From: Akkermansiaceae bacterium
Lineage (GTDB): Bacteria > Verrucomicrobiota > Verrucomicrobiia > Verrucomicrobiales > Akkermansiaceae
Assembly: GCA_025354565.1 (NCBI GenBank)
Contig: JANXMQ010000032.1
Location: 1-33,887, forward strand
Length of the DNA stretch: 33,887 nt
Reading direction: 5' to 3'
Shown: one piece after another, positions 15,298-24,523 of the stretch
Numbering within the stretch: the stretch's first letter is position 1
How the letters are laid out: each line of letters starts with the position of its first letter
The notes under the pieces: model-generated
Database searches by the model: none
The model's input: the letters and a program-made list of their open reading frames with translations, nothing else
Told to the model about the DNA's origin: nothing
Program-made: the position numbers and the translations under genes

Positions 15298-16241
15298 GCA
15301 CCAACGCACCGATCAGCATCTCCGTGGTCATTCCCGTCTATAACGAGGAGGGAAATCTCCCGACCTTGTTTGCCAGACTCTATCCGGTCATGGATGGGCT
15401 GGGCCGGACTTATGAAATCATTTTCACCAACGACGGCAGTGCGGACAAATCCAGCGAACTGTTAGCCGCCCAGCACGCCGCACGACCGGATGTCACACGC
15501 GTCATCGAGTTCAACGCGAACTACGGCCAACACATGGCGGTCATGGCCGCTTTCGAGCGTGTCCGAGGCGCGGTCATCGTCTCCCTGGATGCCGATTTGC
15601 AAAATCCGCCGGAGGAAATCCCCAACTTGCTTGCACAAACGGATGCCGGCTTCGACTGCGTGGGCGGGGTCCGCCAGAACCGTCAGGACAGCGCCTTCCG
15701 CCGCCACATTTCCCAACTCGTCAATTACGTACGCGGCAAGTCCACGAGCATCCGCATGACTGACCAAGGCTGCATGTTGCGCGCCTATTCGCGGGGTGTG
15801 GTGGACGGCATTGTCCGCAGCGGCGCGGTGAACACATTCATCCCGGCCTTGGGGTATAGCTTGGCACGCAAGCCGACGGAAATCCCCGTCGCCCATGAGG
15901 AACGCCACGCCGGAACCTCGAACTACTCGCTTTATCAACTGATCCGGCTGAACTTCGATCTGATCACTTATTTCAGCACCGCGCCGCTTCAGATTTTCAC
16001 GATTTTCGCGATGGCCTGCTCGGGCTGCTCGTTTCTGTTAGTGATGATTCTCGGCACCCGCCGGCTTATCCTCGGACCTGAGGAGGGCGGGATTTTCACG
16101 TTGTTCGGAATTCTATTTTTCCTCATCAGCGTCTGCATGGTCGGCATCGGCCTTATCGGCGAATACATGGGACGGACCTATCAGGTCGTTAGAAACCGCG
16201 CCCGTTATCACGTCAGCCACATCCTGGAAACCCGCGAATGA
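15294..16241 (+). CDS. arnC: Undecaprenyl-phosphate 4-deoxy-4-formamido-L-arabinose transferase (GT2)
   Basis: GT-A family 2 glycosyltransferase anchored in the inner membrane that transfers L-Ara4FN from UDP to undecaprenyl phosphate on the cytoplasmic side. Residues 8-20 carry the nucleotide-binding start SISVVIPVYNEEGNL, and the DxD-type segment is SLDADLQNPPEE (97-108). Two hydrophobic helices near the C-terminus (IFTIFAMACSGCSFLLVMIL and TLFGILFFLISVCMVGIGLI) are typical of ArnC and related dolichol-phosphate-type enzymes. The end GEYMGRTYQVVRNRARYHV is the usual tail. It overlaps arnB upstream and the formyltransferase downstream by four bases each. Specificity is assigned from the operon. 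Confidence 0.92.
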   Translation: MSTNAPISISVVIPVYNEEGNLPTLFARLYPVMDGLGRTYEIIFTNDGSADKSSELLAAQHAARPDVTRVIEFNANYGQHMAVMAAFERVRGAVIVSLDADLQNPPEEIPNLLAQTDAGFDCVGGVRQNRQDSAFRRHISQLVNYVRGKSTSIRMTDQGCMLRAYSRGVVDGIVRSGAVNTFIPALGYSLARKPTEIPVAHEERHAGTSNYSLYQLIRLNFDLITYFSTAPLQIFTIFAMACSGCSFLLVMILGTRRLILGPEEGGIFTLFGILFFLISVCMVGIGLIGEYMGRTYQVVRNRARYHVSHILETRE

Positions 16242-17131
16242 GCAAACCGCGCATCCTGTTTTTCGGTTATAGCGAGGTCGGCTTCACTTGCCTCGATCTC
16301 CTGCTAGAGCGGGGTGACAACGTCGTCGGCCTTATTACGCATGAGGACCATCCGGATGAAAAAATCTGGTTCAAAACACCGGCCATCGCCGCCCGCGAAC
16401 ATGGGATTCCCGTGCTCACGCCGGACTCGGTGAACACCCCGGAGTGGCGCGAGAAAATAGCGGCCATGCAACCGGATCTGATCCTATCTGTTTACTACCG
16501 ACACATGATCGGCAGCGCGATCCTCGCCCTTCCCCGGCTAGGCGCATTCAACATCCATGGCTCGTTGTTGCCAAAATACCGGGGCCGCGCACCGATCAAC
16601 TGGGCCATTCTCCATGGCGAAAATCACATCGGCATGACGCTCCACCACATGGTGAAACGCGCCGACGCGGGCGACATCGTGGATCAGGAAGGGGTCGATA
16701 TTTCCCCACTGGACAGCGCCGAGCAGGCGTTCCGCAAGGTCATGCCCTGCGCCCGCACTGTGCTGGCTAGGCAGATCAACCACCTGCTCACAGGCACGGC
16801 CACCGCGACGCCGCAGAACGAATCCGCAGCTACTTATTTCGGCGGGCGGAAACCAGAGGACGGGCGCATCGACTGGACCCGCTCGTCGGCTGAGATTTTC
16901 AACCTCATTCGCGCCGTGACCGATCCCTATCCTGGGGCGTTCTGCGAATCCGGCGGGGCGAAGCTCATGGTCTGGTGGGCTGAACCCGCACCCGAAAAGT
17001 CCGGCACGCCCGGTAAAATTCTCTCGCTTGATCCGCTTGTCATCGCTACCGGTGACGGTGCGCTCCAACTCACCCGTATCGAATGGCGCGGGATACCCGC
17101 CCATCAACCCACAGTCGGCTCCATCATCTAA
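16238..17131 (+). CDS. arnA: UDP-L-Ara4N formyltransferase (stand-alone ArnA N-terminal domain)
   Basis: Transfers a formyl group from N10-formyltetrahydrofolate to UDP-L-Ara4N. The motif NIHGSLLPKYRGRAPINW contains the catalytic Asn105 and His107, and RADAGDIVDQ gives Asp143, matching the Asn-His-Asp triad of enterobacterial ArnA. The C-terminal third (about 205-297) is the usual OB-like Fmt C-domain. Its 297 residues equal the formyltransferase half of ArnA; the dehydrogenase half is a separate gene 13 bp downstream, so the bifunctional fusion of Escherichia coli is split here. The symbol arnA is used for the half only. Overlap with arnC is ATGA. Confidence 0.93.
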   Translation: MSKPRILFFGYSEVGFTCLDLLLERGDNVVGLITHEDHPDEKIWFKTPAIAAREHGIPVLTPDSVNTPEWREKIAAMQPDLILSVYYRHMIGSAILALPRLGAFNIHGSLLPKYRGRAPINWAILHGENHIGMTLHHMVKRADAGDIVDQEGVDISPLDSAEQAFRKVMPCARTVLARQINHLLTGTATATPQNESAATYFGGRKPEDGRIDWTRSSAEIFNLIRAVTDPYPGAFCESGGAKLMVWWAEPAPEKSGTPGKILSLDPLVIATGDGALQLTRIEWRGIPAHQPTVGSII

Positions 17132-17144
17132 TCGAAACCATCCT

Positions 17145-18200
17145 ATGTCACAACCGCCACTCAAAGTCCTCATCCTCGGAGCCAACGGCTTCATCGGCAG
17201 CAGCCTGATCGACACCATCCTCAGCCAGAAAGACTGGAATGTCTTCGGCATGGACGTGGGCGATCACAAGCTCACCCATCTGCTAGGTCACGAGCGGTTC
17301 ACCTTCGTCGAGGGTGATATCACAATCAACCGCGAGTGGATCGAATATCACATTAAGAAATGCGACGTGGTCATTCCGTTGGTTGCCATCGCGAATCCTG
17401 CGCAGTATGTGAAGAATCCATTGAATGTTTTTGAACTCGATTTCGAGGCGAATCTGGACATCGTCCGCAAGTGCGTTAAATATAAGAAACGCCTGCTTTT
17501 CCCATCAACTTCCGAGGTTTATGGCATGTCGCCGGAAGAGGTGCTCGACGAGGCGACGAGCAACATGGTTTACGGCCCCATCGACAAACAACGCTGGATT
17601 TACGCCGCTTCCAAGCAACTGTTGGACCGCGTGATCTATGCTTATGGCGTGCGCGACAATCTTGATTACACCTTGTTCCGCCCCTTTAACTGGATCGGGC
17701 CGAAGCTGGATAATGTGATGGAACCCAAAGAAGGCAGCTCGCGTTTGTTCACCCAATTCATCAGCAATGTCATCTTCCGCAAACCGATCCAACTGGTCGA
17801 TGGCGGTTCACAAAGCCGCTCGTTCACCTTCATCGAGGACGGCGTGGATTGCCTGCTGCGGATTATTGAAAACAAGGACGGTGCCGCCAGTCGCCGGATC
17901 TTCAATATCGGCAACCCCGATAACAATGTCTCGGTCGCGGATCTTGCGAAAATCATCATTGAAGCCTTTATGGATTATCCAAATTATCGCGAACACGCGG
18001 AACAGGCGCAGGTCGTCTCGGTTTCCTCACTGGAATATTTCGGGAAATACTATCAGGATATTCATACCCGCGTGCCCTCCATCGAAGCGGCAAAGGACGC
18101 GCTCGGCTGGGTGCCGAAAGTCGATCTTCGCACCGCCATCCGCTTGACTCTGGACTATCATCTCAAGCAGGAAGACTACGATCTAACATCCGGGTCATGA
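17145..18200 (+). CDS. UDP-glucuronate oxidative decarboxylase (stand-alone ArnA C-terminal domain)
   Basis: NAD-dependent SDR enzyme that oxidises UDP-glucuronic acid at C4 and decarboxylates it to UDP-L-Ara4O. It shows the Rossmann motif GANGFIG (12-18), Ser123-Glu124 in STSEVYGM, the Tyr153/Lys157 catalytic pair in WIYAASKQ, and SRSFTFIEDG with the Arg expected near the decarboxylation site. Ser-Glu and this Arg distinguish ArnA-type decarboxylases from simple epimerases. The ATG at 17145 begins the Rossmann fold at the right distance; upstream open frame belongs to the end of the previous gene. Its 351 residues match the ArnA dehydrogenase domain. It overlaps arnD by four bases. A UDP-glucose dehydrogenase to supply the substrate is not in this window. 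Confidence 0.93.
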   Translation: MSQPPLKVLILGANGFIGSSLIDTILSQKDWNVFGMDVGDHKLTHLLGHERFTFVEGDITINREWIEYHIKKCDVVIPLVAIANPAQYVKNPLNVFELDFEANLDIVRKCVKYKKRLLFPSTSEVYGMSPEEVLDEATSNMVYGPIDKQRWIYAASKQLLDRVIYAYGVRDNLDYTLFRPFNWIGPKLDNVMEPKEGSSRLFTQFISNVIFRKPIQLVDGGSQSRSFTFIEDGVDCLLRIIENKDGAASRRIFNIGNPDNNVSVADLAKIIIEAFMDYPNYREHAEQAQVVSVSSLEYFGKYYQDIHTRVPSIEAAKDALGWVPKVDLRTAIRLTLDYHLKQEDYDLTSGS

Positions 18201-19102
18201 GGCCGGTCATCGCGCTGAAGGTGGATGTGGATACGGATCGCGGGACGCGTGAGGGCGTACCTGCGCTTGCGGCGCTACTAGAGGAATTTCGCGTTCCAGC
18301 GTGTTTCCTATTCTCGCTCGGACCCGACAATACCGGCAAGGCGATCCGCCGCGTTTTTCGTCCGGGTTTTTTCCAAAAAGTCAGCCGAACCAGCGTAGTG
18401 CAAATGTATGGCATCCGCACCCTACTCAACGGCACGCTACTCCCCGCCCCACACATCGGCAGACGCAATGCGGTGGTGATGCAGCGTGTTAGAGACATGG
18501 GATTTGAAACCGGTATCCACTGCCATGACCATTTCCAGTGGCAGGATTATTTGTTCAAAATGTCGCTCGACGAGGTTCGCGCGGAGTTCGCTCACGCCCT
18601 AACGGAATACCGCCGGATCTTCGGCACTGAGGCCGCCACCGCAGGCGCTCCCGGCTGGCAGGCATCGGCTAACAGCAGACAAGTTTACGACGAAGCCGGG
18701 TTGCTCTACGCCAGCGACACTCGGGGCGCGTCCGCGTTTTTTCCCGAGATCGGCGGTCGTATCTTCGAGACTCTGGAAATTCCTAGCACGCTGCCGACCT
18801 TCGACGAGTTGTTAGGACGGCCCGAGTTTCCCGATGAAAAAATAGTGTCGCACTACCTCAGCCTGCTTCGATCCGACCGACCTAACATCCTAACAATCCA
18901 CGCCGAAATCGAGGGCATGATGAAGCTGCCCTTGTTCAAAGACCTCCTAACCGCGTTCGCAGCAAAGGACGTCCGTTTCGTCCGCATGGACGACCTCGCT
19001 CGCGAGATTTTGGCCAACCGTGAGTTCATCCCCGTCCAGCCACTCGTCATGGCCGAAATCGATGGCCGATCCGGCAAGGTCGCCACCCAAGGCGAGACCT
19101 GA
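18197..19102 (+). CDS. arnD: 4-deoxy-4-formamido-L-arabinose-phosphoundecaprenol deformylase
   Basis: Polysaccharide-deacetylase-fold enzyme that removes the formyl group from undecaprenyl-phosphate-L-Ara4FN, making L-Ara4N transfer irreversible. The N-terminal KVDVDTDRGTREGVP carries the metal/catalytic Asp pair, FLFSLGPDNTGKAIRR follows as in ArnD, and the metal-binding region is ETGIHCHDHFQWQDY (104-118, with His108 and His110-Asp111-His112). GAPGWQAS, typical of ArnD, is at about residue 154. The length of 301 is normal. It closes the arn run; no clear terminator follows, only a 4-bp gap to a degraded gene on the opposite strand. Confidence 0.92.
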   Translation: MRPVIALKVDVDTDRGTREGVPALAALLEEFRVPACFLFSLGPDNTGKAIRRVFRPGFFQKVSRTSVVQMYGIRTLLNGTLLPAPHIGRRNAVVMQRVRDMGFETGIHCHDHFQWQDYLFKMSLDEVRAEFAHALTEYRRIFGTEAATAGAPGWQASANSRQVYDEAGLLYASDTRGASAFFPEIGGRIFETLEIPSTLPTFDELLGRPEFPDEKIVSHYLSLLRSDRPNILTIHAEIEGMMKLPLFKDLLTAFAAKDVRFVRMDDLAREILANREFIPVQPLVMAEIDGRSGKVATQGET

Positions 19103-19105
19103 AAA

Positions 19106-19447
19106 TTATTTGATTCCCACTCCGGAACCCGTGAGCTTGATGTCGAACGGATTTTCGTTCTTGTCGTTGCTTTTGATGTGAATGACGGCATTGCGGGTGC
19201 CGAAGACGATGGGTTTGAACTTCACCGTGAACGTCGTGCTGGTTCCCTTGGCAAGCTGGTCTTTACTCAGTGGGCTAATAATAAAGTCGGACTTGTTAGT
19301 GCCTTCTTTCGAGATAGCGAGGTATTTGAGGGGCTCAGTGCCAGTGTTTTTGATCGTGAAAGTCTTGGCCTCGCCAGTTGCGGTGACGATGACATTGCCA
19401 AAGCTTGTTCTCGTCGAACTGGTGGAAATGCAATGACCAACTTGGTA
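19106..19447 (-). pseudogene. Fragment of a choice-of-anchor-D (ASPM/SPD-2/Hydin-like) protein
   Basis: Reading the minus strand up from the stop at 19106-19108 gives about 113 codons bounded upstream by a stop at 19448-19450 and containing no ATG, GTG or TTG start. The sequence reads as one Ig-like repeat: TFTIKNTGTEPLKYLAISK, DFIISPLS, TFTVKFKPIVFGTRNAVI, HIKSNDKNENPFDIKLTGSG. This is the pattern of choice-of-anchor D domains in large secreted proteins. It is probably the 3' relic of such a gene, cut off from its start. Confidence 0.6.
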
Positions 19448-19504
19448 TCAAACTAAAATTGTCGAGGCTTGCCGATGATCTGAAATCCGGGCATTCTACG
19501 AATC

Positions 19505-20920
19505 ATGATTCGCTCGATTGCAGTTGTTTTGGCTCTGAGTCTCTCCGCCGCCTCCGCCGCGTCCTACGCGCCGGTGAATGAACGCCCGCCCGCGCTGGCC
19601 CGGGAATTCCGAGGTGCGTGGATTGCCTGCATTTACAACCTCGACTGGCCCAGCTCAGCCGGTCTCAGCGCCGCCAGCCAGCAAGCGGAATTGCGCGGCA
19701 TCTTGGACAAGCTCGCCGCGCTGAAAATGAATGCCGTGATTTTCCAAGTCCGGCCCCAATGCGACGCGGTTTACTCATCCGCCATTGAGCCATGGAGTTG
19801 CTGGCTAACAGGAAAAATGGGCGCATCCCCCGGCTATGATCCACTCGCGTTCTGCATTCAGGAAGCCCACGCCCGCGGAATCGAGGTTCACGCCTGGTTC
19901 AATCCCTTCCGCGCACTTCCTAACAATACCCAAGAAGTCTGCCGTAACCATGTCTGTCGCCGCGACCCCGGAATCACTAAACGCTTCGGCACGATGACTT
20001 GGTGCGATCCGTCATTCGCGGAAACCCGCTCCAGCGCCATCAAAGTCATCCTCGACGTGGTGAAGCGCTATGACATCGACGGCGTCCACCTCGACGACTA
20101 TTTCTACCCTTACCCTTCCGGCAGCCTCGTTTTCCCTGATGGAAAAACCCCCGCCCAGCGCCGCAGCTATGTCGATAGCTTCGTCAGCGGGCTCTACTCC
20201 GCGGTCAAAGGCCAGAAATCCTGGGTCCGGGTCGGCATCAGCCCCTTCGGCATCTGGCGGCCCGGCGTCCCGGCAGGCATCGAGGCTGGACTCGACAGCT
20301 ACGAGCAACTCGCCGGCGACTCCCGTAAGTGGTTAAAAAATGGCTGGGTCGATTACCTCGCACCGCAGCTCTATTGGCCCATTGCGCCGCAGAAGCAAAG
20401 TTTCACCGCCCTGCTAGAATGGTGGCGGCAGCAGGGATCGCGCCCGGTCTGGCCAGGGATCGCCACCGAGCGCATCGGCGGCAAAGAAGATCACCGCTCC
20501 GCATCCGAGATCACCAACCAGATCGACGCCAGCCGCAAGATCGGCAACAACTGGAACGGCCACATCCACTGGAGCGCGAAAAGCCTCGTCTCTAACCGCG
20601 GCGGCATCGCCACCAAATTAGCCGGCACTTACACCCAGCCCGCCGCCGTGCCGCCCATGCCCTGGGTCAGCAGCAAGGCCCCCACCGCACCTAGCGTCAG
20701 CGCGAACGTGCATGGCGACGGCACTCTCGTCCAGTGGCAGCCCGATAACAACACCGCAAAAATCGCCATCCAATCCAATGCCGGCGGCACCTGGCACACT
20801 GTAAAAATCATTCCCAGCAGCACCCACAGCACCACCATCCCCCGCGCCGATGCCGTCGCCATCACCGCACTCGACCGCTACGGCAACGCGAGTCCACCAA
20901 AGGTGCTTGGAATAAAGTGA
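19505..20920 (+). CDS. Secreted GHL10-family glycoside hydrolase (YngK-like)
   Basis: A secreted putative glycosidase with a signal peptide (residues 1 to about 20, MIRSIAVVLALSLSAASAAS). The TIM-barrel signatures of the GHL10/DUF187 family are clear: EFRGAWIACIYNLDWPS, VIFQVRPQCDAVYSS, GIEVHAWFNPFRALP, the WCDPS loop, and YDIDGVHLDDYFYPYP, whose Asp residues are candidate catalytic acids. The C-terminal 85 residues (from about 385) look like a fibronectin-type-III or carbohydrate-binding module. The total of 471 residues is usual. The substrate is unknown; family members are thought to act on peptidoglycan-like or host glycans. The gene is monocistronic by spacing, 15 bp from the convergent isomerase gene. 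Confidence 0.9.
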   Translation: MIRSIAVVLALSLSAASAASYAPVNERPPALAREFRGAWIACIYNLDWPSSAGLSAASQQAELRGILDKLAALKMNAVIFQVRPQCDAVYSSAIEPWSCWLTGKMGASPGYDPLAFCIQEAHARGIEVHAWFNPFRALPNNTQEVCRNHVCRRDPGITKRFGTMTWCDPSFAETRSSAIKVILDVVKRYDIDGVHLDDYFYPYPSGSLVFPDGKTPAQRRSYVDSFVSGLYSAVKGQKSWVRVGISPFGIWRPGVPAGIEAGLDSYEQLAGDSRKWLKNGWVDYLAPQLYWPIAPQKQSFTALLEWWRQQGSRPVWPGIATERIGGKEDHRSASEITNQIDASRKIGNNWNGHIHWSAKSLVSNRGGIATKLAGTYTQPAAVPPMPWVSSKAPTAPSVSANVHGDGTLVQWQPDNNTAKIAIQSNAGGTWHTVKIIPSSTHSTTIPRADAVAITALDRYGNASPPKVLGIK

Positions 20921-20934
20921 GTCGGGTTGCTCGC

Positions 20935-21978
<1,044 letters not shown>

Positions 21979-22166
21979 GATTTTTGGGGTTGGGTTGGTA
22001 GCCGCATGATGAATGAATCCGCGCCGGAGAATAAAGGAAAAACGTCTGACTGGCCAAGGCCCGGAATTTCCATGGCCGCACTCGATCATTGCCAGCCAGC
22101 CCGCCGATGGCCAAACTCCCCCCACCTGCCACCGCACGGAAATCATGCCGCCCGGCTCTCGCAATC

Positions 22167-23360
22167 ATGAGTGAATTACCACCGCCCGCGTCCTTGGTCC
22201 CGTCCCAGCCGGTCGGACCGCTTTGGCTCTACCGCCTGTTTCATGAACCCACGGCCAGAAGCTATCAGATTTTCCACAACATCTTGAGCGTGGTCATCTT
22301 CGTGGCCACGCTTGGCGGTGCGCTGGAAACGGTGGACAAACTGCATGAGGCGTATGGTGACTTGTTCCGAACCTGTGAACTCACGGTGACCGCCATTTTC
22401 ACCCTCGAATACATCGGCCACTTGCTGACCACCCGCCGGAAGTGGGCTTATGTTTTCAGCTTCTGGGGCCTGATCGACCTGCTAGCAATCGTCCCAACTT
22501 ATTTCCAGTTGGCCAATGTAACCGCATTGAAATCCACCCGGGCGCTGCGGGTGCTGCGAGTGCTCCGGGTGCTGCGGGTGTTGAAACTTGCTCGCGAGGC
22601 AGTGGATAAGATCGGCACCGATGTTCGGGGGAAAATGCAGCAAAGTCCCCTCCGCATCAATCTTCTGATCTACTCACTCGCCATGTTCTCGGTCATCATT
22701 ATTTCCAGCACCCTGATCTATTATGCGGAATACACGCACGGTGATCTAAAAACAGTGCAACGCGTAAATGCAACCACGCTCCGCTTCGAGGCAAACGACC
22801 TAACGGAAGACCGGCCCGGCACGAAAATCGTGATTACCGGCGAGTCATCCTACGCCGGCACATGGGATCTGAAATCCTGGGATACCGCCAAAGATCAATT
22901 CGAAGTCATCGTCCCCAATGCCGAATTAATAGCCAAGGTGAGCGAGACGAAAACCGGGATAATGGATCAGGACGGCGGGAATCTCAACTGGGCCAAGGAC
23001 ACCGCTTTCGACTCCGTGCCGCAGGCAATGTGGTGGTGCATCACCACCCTGACAACCGTGGGCTACGGCGACATGGTTCCAGTCACGGTTTGTGGCCGCC
23101 TGATCGCGGCGGCAACGATGCTGTGCGGTTTGGTCTTGTTCGGCATGTTGATGAACATCATTGGCAAGGCGATGATGGTCGCGTTGTTCGGCACCGACCA
23201 CATCGACGATACGGAAACCACCACCGCTCCGCCGACGGTGGCCGTTGAGGGTCTCGCTTGGGATCCCCAGTGGCGGCACTGTCCGACCTGTGGCCATCCG
23301 GCTTCGATTCAACATGAGCACCCGGATCCGACCTTACCCCCATCGGATACTCTAACGTAA
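22167..23360 (+). CDS. Voltage-gated-type potassium channel with long turret insertion
   Basis: A six-helix K+ channel. S1 lies near 36-52, S2 near 70-88, S3 near 96-112. S4 has six basic residues at exact three-residue spacing (Arg125, 128, 131, 134, 137 and Lys140). S5 is near 164-187, and the selectivity filter is TTVGYGD (296-302), followed by S6 (313-335). Between S5 and the pore helix there are about 90 extra residues, probably beta-rich (VNATTLRFEANDLTEDRPGT; KIVITGESSYAGTWDLKSW), where most channels have 15-30. The C-terminus ends in a short CPTCGH motif (372-377), which could bind metal. ATG 22167 is chosen, with in-frame ATGs at 22089 and 22107 as alternatives. It overlaps the convergent aminotransferase gene by 9 bp. 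Confidence 0.93.
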   Translation: MSELPPPASLVPSQPVGPLWLYRLFHEPTARSYQIFHNILSVVIFVATLGGALETVDKLHEAYGDLFRTCELTVTAIFTLEYIGHLLTTRRKWAYVFSFWGLIDLLAIVPTYFQLANVTALKSTRALRVLRVLRVLRVLKLAREAVDKIGTDVRGKMQQSPLRINLLIYSLAMFSVIIISSTLIYYAEYTHGDLKTVQRVNATTLRFEANDLTEDRPGTKIVITGESSYAGTWDLKSWDTAKDQFEVIVPNAELIAKVSETKTGIMDQDGGNLNWAKDTAFDSVPQAMWWCITTLTTVGYGDMVPVTVCGRLIAAATMLCGLVLFGMLMNIIGKAMMVALFGTDHIDDTETTTAPPTVAVEGLAWDPQWRHCPTCGHPASIQHEHPDPTLPPSDTLT

Positions 23361-24179
23361 TGAAACCGCCGCGCGCCATGCGTCTAGCAGGATTGGAGCG
23401 AGAGGTCCGGGTTCCAAGCGGCGGGCTGAAACCCGGGCAACCCGGATCACACCCCGGGTGGACGAACTGAGGAAAATTTCATCGGCGACGTGGAGATCAT
23501 CGAGTGTTAGAGTGCGTTCCTCAGTGGGGATGTTGTGGCCGACCGCAAGTTCCAACAGCACTTCGCGGGCGATGCCGGGGAGGCAACCTGAGTCGAGCGA
23601 GGGTGTTAGAAGCACGCCGTTTTTCACAAGAAACAGATTCGCAGTGGCAGCCTCGCAAAGGTAGCCGGCGGTGTTGAGGAAAATGGCTTCCTCAAAACCA
23701 AGGCGGCGGGCGTGGTCGAGAGCGATGAGATTTTCTGCATAGCATGCGGTTTTCAAGCCGGCGAGCGGCGAGCGTTCGTTGCGCGGCCAAGGCGACAGGC
23801 AAACGGCTAAGGATGTCGGCACCTCGCTAGTGGGAAACGCGGCCATCCAAATGAGGCGGTCGGCCCCTGCGGCGAGGTCATTGTTAGGACCGCTGCCCGC
23901 AGTGACAATCAAGCGAATGCGGGCGAGGCCGGTGGCGAGGCCGTTCCTAACTAACAGTTCGGCGACGATTGCAGAGAACCCAGGAATCTCAATTGACCAT
24001 CCGAGTTTCCCACCGCTTTGCCGCAGGCGGGAGAGGTGGCGCTCGGGGAACACGGCGATTCCATCAATGGCGAGCATGGACTCGAACAAGCCTAAGCCGA
24101 GGAAGGCCCCGCGATCTTGGGCGGTTCCGGGGTAATTTCCGGCAGGGAGCCATTGGCCGTTGCACCAGATCTGGATCAT
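23352..24179 (-). CDS. Class IV PLP aminotransferase (aminodeoxychorismate lyase / branched-chain type)
   Basis: A fold-type IV PLP enzyme of 275 residues. The N-terminus MIQIWCNGQWLPAG...QDRGAFLGLGLFESM is typical. The Schiff-base lysine is Lys143 in LAGLKTACYAEN, and Glu176 in CEAATANLFLV contacts the pyridine nitrogen. SSSTRGV near the C-terminus is the phosphate-binding loop. The LK(T)-AEN motif and overall length fit 4-amino-4-deoxychorismate lyase (PabC) or a D-amino-acid/branched-chain transaminase-like enzyme; these cannot be told apart by eye. No pabA or pabB is adjacent. The upstream 344 bp to the next gene contain the REP-like palindromes. The ATG at 24179 is chosen at the conserved N-terminus. 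Confidence 0.9.
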   Translation of the reverse strand: MIQIWCNGQWLPAGNYPGTAQDRGAFLGLGLFESMLAIDGIAVFPERHLSRLRQSGGKLGWSIEIPGFSAIVAELLVRNGLATGLARIRLIVTAGSGPNNDLAAGADRLIWMAAFPTSEVPTSLAVCLSPWPRNERSPLAGLKTACYAENLIALDHARRLGFEEAIFLNTAGYLCEAATANLFLVKNGVLLTPSLDSGCLPGIAREVLLELAVGHNIPTEERTLTLDDLHVADEIFLSSSTRGVIRVARVSARRLEPGPLAPILLDAWRAAVSLR

Positions 24180-24255
24180 TGGGAGAAGAGTTTGGGGCGG
24201 TGGCGGGGTTTGTAAATCGTGGTTTTTTCCTTTTGCAGAGAACCCGGCGCGTGTC

Positions 24256-24400
24256 GGGCGCGGAGCGCCCATGGAGCGTGGACATCATATCCACTGAGTG
24301 TGCGGGTCATCCTGTCCCGCGTGCTTCCGGCGGACAGAATGAACGCGGCACCTGGCGTTCAGAATGAACGCGCTCCAGCGTTCAGAATGAACGCGCTCGT
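24256..24400. repeat. Cluster of different REP-like palindromes
   Basis: Several unrelated short hairpins follow each other: GGGCGC-GGA-GCGCCC (24256-24270); GTGGA/TCCAC (24278-24294); GCGGG/CCCGC (24302-24320); and two copies of a perfect 7-bp stem GCGTTCA-GAA-TGAACGC (24355-24371 and 24378-24394) inside 23-bp direct repeats (24355-24377, 24378-24400). A partial third copy (ACAGAATGAACGC) lies just upstream. No coding region or promoter was recognised here. Confidence 0.7.
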
Positions 24401-24523
24401 AATCCCAGTGCGCGACAAGTTAGTCGGAAAGGGTGAGCGATTTTGCGGCTGAAGCTCCGGCAATACCTGATATCCGATGTTTTGTGTCTTTGCGAGTATC
24501 CACATCCATGCCAACTTCCGGCC

